Source of the DNA: Vibrio agarivorans
GTDB taxonomy: Bacteria; Pseudomonadota; Gammaproteobacteria; Enterobacterales; Vibrionaceae
Length of the DNA stretch: 64,000 nt
Assembly: GCF_030409635.1 (NCBI RefSeq)
Contig: NZ_JAUFQF010000001.1
Location: 1 to 64,000, forward strand
Direction: 5' to 3'
Shown one piece after another: positions 1 through 9,284 of the stretch (its first letter is position 1; every line of letters starts with the position of its first letter). The notes beneath the pieces were generated by a model, which was not told the origin of the DNA, searched no databases, and was given only the letters and a program-made list of their open reading frames with translations. A program made the translations under genes and the position numbers.

Positions 1-23
1 TTAAAGGGTGTATATTGTGTATT

Positions 24-47
24 AAGGCAGAGAAATCTGCCTTTTTA
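24..47 (+). terminator. Rho-independent terminator at left edge
   Basis: A 7-bp stem (AAGGCAG at 24-30, CTGCCTT at 37-43) with a 6-base loop is followed by a short T-rich stretch. It would end a plus-strand transcript entering from the left of the window and insulates the recombinase operon that begins at 113. Confidence 0.7.
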
Positions 48-70
48 TTGCACAACTAATTATATGGGTA

Positions 71-97
71 TATAGTAAATATTGTGTACACTGTGTA
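71..97. other. Candidate left end of the mobile island / operator region
   Basis: This AT-rich leader sits just before the first recombinase gene. ATATTGTGTA occurs at 79-88 and also at 12-21. GTGTACAC (84-91) is a short palindrome and TGTGTA recurs at 92-97. Aligned directly with 8827-8846 at the right end of the island, 71-90 matches at 15 of 20 positions, sharing TGTGTAC. It may be a recombination end, an operator for the operon, or both. AT richness makes part of the match expected by chance. Confidence 0.35.
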
Positions 98-112
98 TAA
101 GGAAAGCATAGC

Positions 113-1570
113 TTGTCATCAGTAAAAGTCAGAGCGACGATTGTAGAGGACAATACGGGCATCAAAAGCCAACTGCCTATCTTGCTAACTGAGCAAGGCG
201 AGTTGAGCACGGTGACAGATTACCTACTCAAATTAGAAGCTGACGGAGTGAGCAATTCAGTGATGAATGGCTTTCTTCAAGCGGTATCTTTGTTGTTGGA
301 TTATATGGAAGCAAATAGAGGGTTGTTCGACGATCCGAAGTTACTCTTCCAGACCTTCTCTAAACGTTTATATACAGGAACCATTGGTGAGGATGGGATT
401 GACCCCTCTGGTTTATATTGGGTGCCAAGTTCAACCAGTAACGTGAATAAGCATATTCATCGACTGACGGCATTTACCGACTGGTTGGCAGAAAAGCAAG
501 GTACTGCGTCCATGAACCCCTTGCGTGATGCTACCCCGCATGAGCAGCGATTGAATTACGCTGCATGGTATCGCAAAAACCAAAATGATTTCCTTGGTCA
601 TATCGAAGATAAGACTGTGAACAAAACCATCCGTAAGGCGCGAACCATTAAAGGACGCACGCCGCTCACCAAAACCGAAGATGACGCCATCGCCTTTCCT
701 GAAAAGCATTGGGAAGATTTTTATATAAATGGCATCGGTGGCGCGAGCGACCCACGAGTGGCACTCAGGGACAAGTTAATACTCCTTCTAATGCACGGTG
801 GCGGGTTACGCGAAAGTGAAGCTTTAACGCTTTGGGTGACAGACGTGTTTGAAGATCCCTATGAGCCAGATAGTGCTATCGTTCGAATTTACAACGAAAC
901 AGATGGCAAAGCCCCTGATGGTTGGCGAAGTCGTTCTGGTACACCAAACAGAGAAGCATATCTAAAGGAGCAATATGCTCGCATCCCTCGTCAGCGCATG
1001 AAAGGCACAGCTCATCTTGGTTGGAAGAACCGTGTGGTTGACCACAAAGACAACTACATACAGGTTCAATGGTTTCCAACTGACTATGGCAAAGTGTTTA
1101 TGTCACTTTGGAAAAACTACCAAAAGTACCGAGCCAGCATCGACTGTCATCACCCTTATGCGTTTATTTCGTTTCATCATAGCGCTATCGGCAACCCTTA
1201 CACCATCAACGCCTTCCATGATAACTACGCCAACGGCTTGAAGCGCATTGGTTTAGAGCCGAGCAAGGCAGAAGGCTTAGATCCACATGGGCATCGACAT
1301 AATTACGGCAGACGATTAGAACGTTCAGGATTGAACCCGTTGGTAATTCGACGCTGTATGCACCATAAGTCCCTAGACTCACAAATCCCCTACACAGGCA
1401 AAGGCCAGCAGGAAATCTCTGATGAACTGACCCAAGCGACGTTGCAACTGGCAAACCCTGAATCCAAAGTCAAAGCGCTCGACTGGAAAGCACTCGTTGA
1501 GCATGGGTTTGATGACGTCGACCCGCAGGGCTATTTCACAGGCAAGCATCCTAAATTGAGAGGTAAATAA
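113..1570 (+). CDS. gmtY: Tyrosine recombinase, GmtY-like
   Basis: A 485-residue site-specific tyrosine recombinase that should cut and rejoin DNA for movement of the island. The C-terminal catalytic domain shows the full set of active-site residues: Arg233 (in GGGLRESEA), His392-x-x-Arg395 (HGHR), His417/418 and nucleophile Tyr427. The TTG start at 113 follows AAGGAA at 99-104 with 8-base spacing. The stop overlaps the next start (TAATG at 1567-1571). Length, order and neighbours match the gamma-mobile-trio recombinase GmtY of gammaproteobacterial islands; that name is from memory of the family and not from a search. The recombinase class is certain, the trio name likely. Confidence 0.75.
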   Translation: MSSVKVRATIVEDNTGIKSQLPILLTEQGELSTVTDYLLKLEADGVSNSVMNGFLQAVSLLLDYMEANRGLFDDPKLLFQTFSKRLYTGTIGEDGIDPSGLYWVPSSTSNVNKHIHRLTAFTDWLAEKQGTASMNPLRDATPHEQRLNYAAWYRKNQNDFLGHIEDKTVNKTIRKARTIKGRTPLTKTEDDAIAFPEKHWEDFYINGIGGASDPRVALRDKLILLLMHGGGLRESEALTLWVTDVFEDPYEPDSAIVRIYNETDGKAPDGWRSRSGTPNREAYLKEQYARIPRQRMKGTAHLGWKNRVVDHKDNYIQVQWFPTDYGKVFMSLWKNYQKYRASIDCHHPYAFISFHHSAIGNPYTINAFHDNYANGLKRIGLEPSKAEGLDPHGHRHNYGRRLERSGLNPLVIRRCMHHKSLDSQIPYTGKGQQEISDELTQATLQLANPESKVKALDWKALVEHGFDDVDPQGYFTGKHPKLRGK

Positions 1571-4225
1571 TGGCGAGAAAAAATGACGGACGTTCATCGG
1601 ATTCATCCTTCTCTTGGATGCTCACCACACTTGGTGCTGAGTGGCAACAATGGCAGGAGTTGGCAGCCGAGTGGATGGCCGCACAAACCACATCGATTGA
1701 CACTAAACAATTTGCTTTGGCTCGCTTCTTCGAATCCTATATTAGAGAGCGCGCAAGCTATGCGATAGGCGACATATCATTATTTTTAAGGGACACCGAG
1801 GACACCAATGTTCTAGTGAAGAGCTGGAGACGTTGTTAAGAGAAACACAAAACTCTCCTAAAGTATCCAATCAGGAGTAAACATCTCCTGTGACTTTATT
1901 GACTTTGTTGTCCAAAAGGTGTTTTCTGAAGAGGATGACAATGGCGAGTTAGTGTCATTGGTTGAAAACCCGCTGAGCAAAATCAAACGACAGGAATCAC
2001 TAACAGAAACTGTACGTACCCCCCTGCCGTATCGCTACATTCATAATTTGCGCCAAATCCTCTGTCCGCTACCTGATAAAGACGAACTCACCGTCATTGA
2101 ACAAAACCTCAAGCAAGGTGAAACCCTGCTTCCCACTTATCACTATCGTAATTTCAAACACTGGACATGGGCGCAACAGCAGACAGGTCAACGTCTATCA
2201 GGTAATGATGGCGATTGGTTTGAAGTTGAACCAGAACTGATTGATAAAACCGACCCCGACTGTGTATGGCGTACTATAAAAACAACTCGCAAAGGCAATA
2301 AAATCATCCTTCACCAAATCTGGTCACCCGTCAAAGCGATGGTGGTTTTCATGAAGCTCCATCTGCCACTGCGTACCTATCAGGTGCGGATGCTAGATAG
2401 CGGTGAAGCCGATACGTGGCGCTACGAAAACGCTCAATGGGTACTTAACACTAAAAATGACTTTGCACTTGGCAGTGAAAAGCGCCCATTTAGTAAAGGC
2501 ATATTCCGCCGAATTCACGACACCATGACAGGGCTGTATTCAACAGGCTTGTATATCAATACCAATAAGACCGCCGACCAAAACAAGGACGAACTAGAGC
2601 GTGGTTACATCATTCCGTGGCAAAATAATGAAGTATTGTACTGGATAGAGAAATTACGCAATTGGCAAGAAAAGTACAACCCAATTGATAAACCAACCGA
2701 CTGCACCACATTACTTACCAAGCACACTGATAAGAAAAAATCGAAAGCACAACTGGAAAGTATGGGGGAAATTTCATTTCTATTTAGAGAGGCCTCGGCA
2801 AGGGGGGATGATAGAACTAAACCCATTAGGGACGATGCGCTAGACTCTTTCTGGTATCAACTCCTCTTCGCTCTAGAAAATCAATTGGCTGAACATGGTG
2901 ATAGTCTCGATGGCGGGGGAAGATTGAGGTTAGTTTCCGAGTATCCAGAGGATATACCTAAGTCGCGACGTTACAAAACTAGCTTTCCATTGCACAGCTT
3001 GCGAGTCTCACTCATCACTGCCTATACGATGGACACCCAACTGCCATTACCTGTAATCTCTAAACTATTAGCAGGGCATACGCGTCTATTGATGACCATC
3101 TACTACAACAAGATTACCCCATCAGTAATGGCTGAAAAAATGGATGAAGCGCATGGAGAGCTAGACGCAAAATCCAAACAATCGGTGCGCAACTTCCTTA
3201 AAGATGCCTCATTGGAGCAAATTCAATGCAAGATGGTGTATCACAACGATGACAGCATTCAGGCGGCACTGGTTAATCGTAATCCGGTTGGCTGGGAAGA
3301 ACGCTCGTGCGGTATGTGTCTGGTAGGCGGTAACACCGTGAAATCGGATGAAGTCAGTACCCTTGGTGGTTGCTGGAACGGTGGTAAGTTGATTAATGAT
3401 GTAAAAGCTGCTACCCACCGCATTTACGGCAGTGTGCCTCACGGCCCTGAAAACTGTATTCGCTGCCGCTGGTTTATTACCGAAGCTCGATACCTGCCTG
3501 CGCTCAATGCCCACTTCAACCAACTGAGCTACAAAGCACATCAGGCTGCGAACCTATCTGTGGAAATTGAAGGTGAGCTGGAAGCCCTAAAAGACGAGCA
3601 GTTCTTTTGTGAAGAGCAAGGCAAACCGTTTACCAAGCACTATGAGCTGCAAGCCCTACAGCGCCGCTATGAAAAGCAGCAAGTTGAAGCCGATGAATAC
3701 GCCAAAGACTGGATTGCGTGCTTTGAACTTATTCAGAAAATCATTCGTGTTGAAGAGACCAGAAATGAAGATGACAGCAAAGATAAACTGATTGCGGTTG
3801 GCTATGAGCAAGATGTCAGCCATGCCTTAAAGTTTATCGAAACCGACTCTGAGTTACTGCATCTATCACTGCTTTGTGATGATGCAGAATTCTTTCCTGA
3901 TTTACAGGACGAACTGCGTAAAACCCCTGCTATTCAAAAGCGCTCGATGCAACTCAGTCGTGTGCTAATGAAAAAAGGCTTCGAGCCGATTTTCATGGAA
4001 ATGGACGACAAACAACAACTCATAGCCGCCAATGCCATGCTGCGCCAAATGGCGAAAATTGCTGACCCTGACGATAAGCTCGAAGGCTACCGCAAGGTGG
4101 CGAACCACATCGAAGCGGAAGAATACCTGACCGATAACAAGCTGCTCTCTCAGGGTATTCATGCACTGACTAATAAAGCCATTAATCTAGATGGCATAGC
4201 ACTACCGAACTTATTGGAGGACTAA
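1570..4225 (+). pseudogene. gmtZ: Second tyrosine recombinase, GmtZ-like, frameshifted
   Basis: The gene begins at ATG 1570, overlapping the previous stop, but the frame closes at TAA 1837-1839 after 89 codons. Coding potential continues in the second overlapping frame (residues reading SSEELETLLRETQ, closing at TAA 1878-1880). It then continues in a third frame, open from 1862, which runs 768 codons from GTG 1919. Two successive -1 shifts would rebuild one protein of roughly 870-885 residues. The 768-residue part keeps a tyrosine-recombinase core: His359-x-x-Arg362 (HSLR), His387 (GHTR) and Tyr395/Tyr396. A large C-terminal extension follows. It overlaps the next gene by TAATG. It is either a damaged gene, a sequencing error at two sites, or translated from GTG 1919 only. 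Confidence 0.7.
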
Positions 4226-4902
4226 TGGAACTCGATATTGATGTTATTTTGGCTGACTTAAAAGAAGGCAAAGTGCCTCGCACGCAGCAAAACCTCGATA
4301 AGCTCAATGACACGCTGAAAGCCTATGCAGAATCAGGTCAGCGTGATTTCTCCATCACGCAAATTGGTCGGGTGTCTGCTGAAAATGGCGGATTGGCGTA
4401 TGAAGCTTTGCGTGCTACCCGTAATAAGCACTACCGAACACTCATCGAAGCGTGGGCGGCAAAGTGCAATACCAGTACCAAAAAGCCGCTATCCAACACC
4501 TCACGGTCTAAATCCATCCCTGCGGATAATAAGCTGTTAGAGCGCATCCCAGACCCTGCGGTACGCGCCTTGTTTGGTCAAATCATTGCCGAGCGTAACC
4601 GCTACCGCAAAGAGGTCAATTTGCTCAAGCAACACGCCAATATCACTATCGACAAGCGCCCTGTGCGCCAGTTTGATACCACCGCAGAGCCAAGCGTCGA
4701 AGTGCTGCCATCCCTATCAGGCGTACTCACCGAATCAGAGAAAAAAGCCTTAGCGTATGTCATTTCTGATGAATGCATGGAAAAGAACGACTGGCAAACT
4801 ACTCAGGCGGGTCAAGTAAAAGACATGGAATACAACAGCGAAGTATTCCCTAGAGGCTTTGTCACAGGGCTTCGCAAGCTATTGGGTGAGGTAGATGACT
4901 AA
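4225..4902 (+). CDS. gmtX: GmtX-like mobile-trio protein
   Basis: A 225-residue protein of unknown activity, the third member of the recombinase operon. It has no enzyme motif I recognise. It is mainly helical and charged: residues 1-85 read like a compact DNA-binding or adaptor domain, there is a basic, Ser/Thr-rich linker around 80-100, then a helical segment (ALFGQIIAERNRYRKEVNLL) that could be a coiled coil. Position fits the small accessory protein of dual-recombinase elements, comparable in place to TnpC of Tn554, and GmtX of the gamma-mobile-trio. Start and stop are both TAATG overlaps with the neighbours, so translation is coupled. The gene is certain, the name rests on context. Confidence 0.55.
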   Translation: MELDIDVILADLKEGKVPRTQQNLDKLNDTLKAYAESGQRDFSITQIGRVSAENGGLAYEALRATRNKHYRTLIEAWAAKCNTSTKKPLSNTSRSKSIPADNKLLERIPDPAVRALFGQIIAERNRYRKEVNLLKQHANITIDKRPVRQFDTTAEPSVEVLPSLSGVLTESEKKALAYVISDECMEKNDWQTTQAGQVKDMEYNSEVFPRGFVTGLRKLLGEVDD

Positions 4903-5339
4903 TGGCAAGTGGGCAGCAAAAAGCACAGCAAAACCTTGAGGCATTTGAGGTCTGGAAAGCCACACAGACGGACGATGACTTTAAACAAATCGTGTTCAGA
5001 GGTCAGCTTAACCGTATTGAAGTGGCAAAGGGTATTGGTTGTGGCAAATCGGCGTTAAACCAAAATCCTGCCCTCAAGAAAGCACTCAAAGCCTTAGAAG
5101 ATGAGCTGCGCAGTAAAGGTGTCCTGCCACCGTTGACCGCCGCTGCCAAGAAGAATGAGGGCAAACCTCAAGCCTACGACAACACAGCAAATCGAAAGCT
5201 GCTCGATTCAAAGCGGGTGTCATCATTAGAGGCTGAAAACATCGAGTTGAAAGCCAAGGTCAAGGAGCTTGAAAAGCGACTTGAGCGCTTTGGTGAGCTA
5301 TCTGAAACCTTATCCGAAATGGGGTTGATGCCACGATGA
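4902..5339 (+). CDS. Small coiled-coil accessory protein of the island
   Basis: A 145-residue soluble protein. Residues 20-75 look like a helix-turn-helix-like block (the segment around IEVAKGIGCGKSALNQNPALKKAL). Residues 105-140 are a Leu/Glu/Lys heptad coiled coil (SLEAENIELKAKVKELEKRLE). It starts inside TAATG with the preceding gene and ends in an ATGA overlap with the helicase gene. The layout suggests a DNA-binding, oligomerising helper of the recombinases, similar in size to TnpC-like proteins. No family name recognised. Confidence 0.5.
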   Translation: MASGQQKAQQNLEAFEVWKATQTDDDFKQIVFRGQLNRIEVAKGIGCGKSALNQNPALKKALKALEDELRSKGVLPPLTAAAKKNEGKPQAYDNTANRKLLDSKRVSSLEAENIELKAKVKELEKRLERFGELSETLSEMGLMPR

Positions 5340-7504
5340 ATACCGCTTTGCATGAAGACCAAATGCGTGTCACCAGTATCCCTTATCACTCGACCAAGAT
5401 GGTGATATTCAGCGGTGTACCGCTGGCGAAAGACTCTTACAAAACCAATAGTGGGAAGTATTACGTCACCATCAAAGCCGACCCCGATAGCATCCCTGTA
5501 CTTCCAACGCTGGGTCAGCATTGGTCAGTCAGAGGTGCTCGACAGATAGAAAATATGGAGATGGGTGATTATGTAATGCAGCAGCACACGTATGAATCAC
5601 CCAAGCATATTGAATGCACTTTACCCGAAACAGGTGAGCAACTGATACGATTTATCGCCAGAGAAAGTGACTTCAAGGGTATTGGCGAAAGCAAAGCTAG
5701 AGCGCTCTGGCAGCTCTTGGGTAAAGACTTCCATGCCACACTGAGAAATGACACCCCAGAGTCCAGAAAGCGTCTGACATCGATTTTGAGTGAAGATTCA
5801 GTGGAAGCGCTCTTTAAGGGGTACGCCAAATATAAAAATCTGGCTCATTGCAACTGGATGAGCGAGTACAACATCCCTGCCAGTGTGCAGCAACGACTAC
5901 TCAAGCATCACGGTGAAGCCTCCATCGATGTTATCAAGGATAATCCTTATGCTTTAATGGGCTTTGGTCTTTCGTTCAGTGCCATTGAAGACATTATCAA
6001 GTTAACGGATTTTAAGAGCGATGTTGCGAAGGATGACCCAAGAAGGCTCAGCGCTGCTCTGGAAATGGCGATTCGCAAGGAGATTGAAAAAGGTCACACC
6101 TATACCACTCATGCCAATGTGCGCCCTTACCTCAACAAGCTATTAAGAGACAAAACACTGGTCACTCAGGCGTTCAAATCAGGTCATGATAAAGCTCAGT
6201 ATGTTTTAAATCCCGACACAGGAGCCTACCATCCAACAGCGCAACTTCTGATGGAAAGTGTTGTTGCCAAGCGCTTAAAAACACTGATTAAGCGAAATAA
6301 CTTGTTTGATGAAAACGCCAATGCTGCGTATTGCTCTGCGGCTGCGGAGCTTCCCTACGAATTAACCCCTAAACAAATCGAAGCCGTCACAACGTGTCTG
6401 GATAATTCGGTAAGCTGCATTACGGGTGGTGCAGGAACAGGCAAAACAACGGTACTCAGGACGGCTCTCAGGACATATCATCAACTTGGATTTGAAATAC
6501 ACGCCGTTGCGCTCAGCGGTCGTGCTGCAATGAGACTTCATGAGTCCATCGGTTTTGTTACCTCAACCATTGCCAAATTGCTGCGTGAAGAACCTATTGA
6601 ACCCAGTGTCGAGAAAACAAATCATCTATTAGTGATTGATGAAGCGAGCATGATTGACCTGCCAACTATGTATCGCCTAGTAAATCACATTCACCCCTCT
6701 GTACGATTGATATTCAGTGGCGACCCTGACCAACTCCCACCAATAGGTTGTGGCAAGGTATTGGAAGACATCGTTGAAGCAAAAACGGTGGCGAATACGA
6801 TGCTGGATATCGTCAAACGGCAAGAAGGTTCAACGGGTATCCCCGAATACTCAAAACTCATCAATCAAGGAGTGATGCCTGAACAATTAAGCTCAGGTGC
6901 AATACACTTTCACGAAACCAGTAAAACAGACATTGCCAAAGTCTGTTGCGAGCTTTATCAAGAGTTCCCTGATAGCAGTCGTGTCATGGCTCCAACCAAG
7001 GCACTCGTATCAGAAATCAATAAGCTCACCCAGCAAGCCGTTAACCCAGATAGCGCCAGCCTTGAGTTCGAAATCAATGGTAACAAGTTCTTTCTGCCAC
7101 TTAGCCTCAATGATGCGGTGTTATTCACGCAGAATCATTACGATAAAGGCATTCAGAACGGCTCACTTGGCACACTAACCAGTACCAAACCTTCTGGTGA
7201 CAGTTATGGTGAAGTGACGCTAGATACAGGTGAAAAGGTCGAGATAACACAATCCGTTCTCGACTGCATGGAGTTGGGTTACGCAATCACTCTACATAAA
7301 GCTCAAGGATCACAGTTTCCACGCATCATCATCGCTCTGCAAAACGGAAGAATAGTGGATAGAGCATGGTTCTATACGGCAATCACTAGAGCGGAAAGTG
7401 AAATCCATATCGTTGGTAGTAGTGATGACATGAAGCAGATCACCAAGGCACCTAGTCACTCTCATAAGCGGAATAGCTACCTGAAAGAACTATTACAATG
7501 CTGA
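5336..7504 (+). CDS. RecD2-like superfamily 1 DNA helicase
   Basis: A 722-residue protein of the RecD/RecD2 (SF1B) helicase type. The N-terminal third has the helix-hairpin-helix style region typical of RecD2 (around FKGIGESKARALWQLL). Motor motifs follow in order: Walker A GGAGTGKTT (residues 364-372), Walker B LLVIDEAS, motif III SGDPDQLPP, and the C-terminal ITLHKAQGSQFP and TAITRA motifs. It should unwind DNA 5' to 3' with ATP. Coupled by ATGA to the gene before it, it belongs to the recombinase operon and probably processes island DNA during movement or repair. It is not the chromosomal RecD of RecBCD. Confidence 0.8.
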   Translation: MNTALHEDQMRVTSIPYHSTKMVIFSGVPLAKDSYKTNSGKYYVTIKADPDSIPVLPTLGQHWSVRGARQIENMEMGDYVMQQHTYESPKHIECTLPETGEQLIRFIARESDFKGIGESKARALWQLLGKDFHATLRNDTPESRKRLTSILSEDSVEALFKGYAKYKNLAHCNWMSEYNIPASVQQRLLKHHGEASIDVIKDNPYALMGFGLSFSAIEDIIKLTDFKSDVAKDDPRRLSAALEMAIRKEIEKGHTYTTHANVRPYLNKLLRDKTLVTQAFKSGHDKAQYVLNPDTGAYHPTAQLLMESVVAKRLKTLIKRNNLFDENANAAYCSAAAELPYELTPKQIEAVTTCLDNSVSCITGGAGTGKTTVLRTALRTYHQLGFEIHAVALSGRAAMRLHESIGFVTSTIAKLLREEPIEPSVEKTNHLLVIDEASMIDLPTMYRLVNHIHPSVRLIFSGDPDQLPPIGCGKVLEDIVEAKTVANTMLDIVKRQEGSTGIPEYSKLINQGVMPEQLSSGAIHFHETSKTDIAKVCCELYQEFPDSSRVMAPTKALVSEINKLTQQAVNPDSASLEFEINGNKFFLPLSLNDAVLFTQNHYDKGIQNGSLGTLTSTKPSGDSYGEVTLDTGEKVEITQSVLDCMELGYAITLHKAQGSQFPRIIIALQNGRIVDRAWFYTAITRAESEIHIVGSSDDMKQITKAPSHSHKRNSYLKELLQC

Positions 7505-7586
7505 AGTTTTATTGTGCAGACTTGCGTTTACTGCAATTCTGGTCTTGTACATAATGGCTTAATATTTAGGGGAACTAAAGTTATCA

Positions 7587-8240
7587 ATGGAAAAATTAGA
7601 CGGATTGAGCAAGTACAAGTTTGAGAAAATAGCGGTAGAGTCTTTACACAATGCTCTCAGACTCTTAAATGACTCAATATTACTATTCGAACATGGTTCA
7701 TATCCATCCAGTTTTCAGTTAGCGGTACTTTCACTGGAAGAGTTTTCAAAAGCTAGTTGGGTTGAACACTATTATTACACAGCACTAACGAATGAAGGGT
7801 TCATGCCTGAAGACATTGAACAACAGTGGTTAAAGTTACTTTTCAATCACCCCAAAAAGCAAACTCATTTTATAAGTCGTGATTTATTTGAGTTTTCACC
7901 GAAGTTTGTAAAGAAGATTGAAGAGAAAGAGATTGAAGTAAAGAAGCAAAAGGCAACTTACGTTGGCTTAAGCAGGATTAAAGGTAAAGTCGATGTTGAT
8001 AGCAGAGTGTCTATACCTATAAAAGTGACCTCTGAGAATGATGCAAAGCAATTTATTTCACTTATGGTTGGTGAGTTTAGGGATATAAATGAGAAAATTG
8101 CTCTAAATGACATGTATTGGGATATTCCTGATATGGATTTGATAACGCAAGGCCCCTTGTTCGATAGAGTTTTGGCATGGCCGTTTGAGAGTGGCTTGAA
8201 GGGTAAGCGTTGGTATGAGGAGTGGAAGAAGAAATTGTGA
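7587..8240 (+). CDS. AbiV-like HEPN abortive-infection protein
   Basis: A 217-residue protein whose first 110 residues read as the AbiV HEPN family: an N-terminal helical pair with NALRLLNDS, a small-residue helix and the LEEFSKA signature (Glu51, Glu52, Lys55), then HPKKQTHF near 88-95 and KQKATYVGL near 121-129. In lactococci AbiV blocks phage translation after infection. I see no canonical R-x4-6-H RNase motif. The gene starts 82 bases after the helicase, with AGGGGAA upstream, and is AT-richer than the recombinase genes, as expected for cargo. It ends in a GTGA overlap with the next gene, so the two are probably one defence unit. Confidence 0.7.
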   Translation: MEKLDGLSKYKFEKIAVESLHNALRLLNDSILLFEHGSYPSSFQLAVLSLEEFSKASWVEHYYYTALTNEGFMPEDIEQQWLKLLFNHPKKQTHFISRDLFEFSPKFVKKIEEKEIEVKKQKATYVGLSRIKGKVDVDSRVSIPIKVTSENDAKQFISLMVGEFRDINEKIALNDMYWDIPDMDLITQGPLFDRVLAWPFESGLKGKRWYEEWKKKL

Positions 8241-8767
8241 TTGAGTCTCGTTACTGGAAGGAAGACTTAGCTGCTTATGCCAGAAGGTTTAAACCCGTTT
8301 CTAAACCGCTAAGATATACCGAGAAGCGGCAAGTCAACTTCGAAAAAGATGTAATTATATCGTTATTTATGGTTCGAAAGCTTACTGAAGCAAATAAGCT
8401 TTCCTCGCGCACAACGAGTAAACAATTTAATGTCTACGGTTCTAAATGTATCAAACCTGTCAATAGCTTGAACTTCTGGGACATTGATGAACTGTATGAC
8501 CTATCTAAAGAAGATAAGCTTACAAAGACAGTCCAGTTTATTGCAAACCAATTAGTACATGGCAGTGCTTTGTATGCCTACAGAGATAAAGATCGCAACT
8601 GGGGAGGCGTCTATACTTGCTCTGATTTTGAGCGCCATAAATATGTATATAAAATCCCAGTTACTACCATTATCGAAATACTTGAAATTGCATCTGAAGA
8701 TTACCCTACTGAGATTCATTATGATTACAACGAGGGGAAAGGTGACTATTCAGTCACCACAGATTAA
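8237..8767 (+). CDS. Unrecognised partner of the AbiV-like protein
   Basis: A 176-residue hypothetical protein. I prefer GTG 8237, which overlaps the preceding stop as GTGA and has GAAGAAG upstream, over GTG 8222. The N-terminus is basic (RYWKEDLAAYARRFK). Residues about 35-60 form a helix rich in hydrophobics (VIISLFMVRKLTEANK). IANQLVHGS near residue 105 recalls the N-x3-H half of HEPN motifs but lacks the Arg. There is no signal peptide or membrane span. Co-translation with the AbiV-like gene suggests a partner, sensor or antidote. I cannot assign a family. Confidence 0.6.
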   Translation: MIESRYWKEDLAAYARRFKPVSKPLRYTEKRQVNFEKDVIISLFMVRKLTEANKLSSRTTSKQFNVYGSKCIKPVNSLNFWDIDELYDLSKEDKLTKTVQFIANQLVHGSALYAYRDKDRNWGGVYTCSDFERHKYVYKIPVTTIIEILEIASEDYPTEIHYDYNEGKGDYSVTTD

Positions 8768-8817
8768 TAGAAAGTGTGAAATGTTATCGGCTCTTTAATC
8801 CTTGAGGGATTGAAGTG

Positions 8818-8846
8818 CGTACACACTATTATACATAGTGTGTACG
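8818..8846. repeat. Perfect 12-bp inverted repeat, probable right end of the island
   Basis: CGTACACACTAT (8818-8829), a 5-base spacer TATAC, and ATAGTGTGTACG (8835-8846) form a perfect palindrome; taken as 11-bp arms the spacer is 7 bases. This is the usual geometry of a tyrosine-recombinase core site. It lies exactly between the last cargo gene and the truncated chromosomal gene. A factor-independent terminator is less likely because no T-run follows. Confidence 0.5.
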
Positions 8847-9284
8847 TTTGTCACCTATGGGAAGAGCATTGTCAGTAATGGTCTTCCACTCACTCACTCG
8901 CAAATAGACACGATTTTTACTGTATACTCCATTTCGTTGGGGGATTTAACTAAAGAGCAAGAGGTACTTATCCAGCTTTGGACGAGTGAAATGGAAATTA
9001 CGGTCAATGATTGGGTGAGCTATCAAACTCAAGTTCGCTTACAGATCAAAGAGATGCTTGCACAGCGAGCAGATACTGTTACTCTGGAACGCAAACTAAA
9101 CAGTGTGTTAACTGACCCTGAGCGCTTTTACAGTAGCGAGTTGAATCGTAAGCTTGAGCATAATCGGCAGGTGATGGACCTCTATTTTGTCCAGCTGGTG
9201 AATATTGCGACAGACAAGCAGGCCCATCACTATCGAGAGACTCTTGAGGACTGGAAAGAAGTGGCTCTTGATATCATGCAGTAG
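8838..9284 (+). pseudogene. 3' remnant of a DUF6279-like lipoprotein gene
   Basis: A 148-codon frame, open back to 8814, with no signal peptide or lipobox. From about residue 20 it resembles the C-terminal half of DUF6279 family lipoproteins: a helical region with DLTKEQEVLIQLW, then PERFYSSELNRKLEHNRQV and a final helical pair. The normal gene is about twice as long and begins with a lipoprotein signal. The missing 5' part and the palindrome at 8818-8846 indicate disruption by the island, with the junction between 8846 and about 8905. A start at GTG 8838 is inside the palindrome and unlikely to be native. Confidence 0.6.

Noticed and set aside
1779..1791. Slippery-like sequence TTATTTTTAAG as a programmed -1 frameshift in the GmtZ-like gene
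   Set aside because: In the gene's frame the bases read TTA TTT TTA, so the P-site tRNA would mismatch after slipping. A second, separate shift is also needed downstream. Gene decay or sequence error is simpler.
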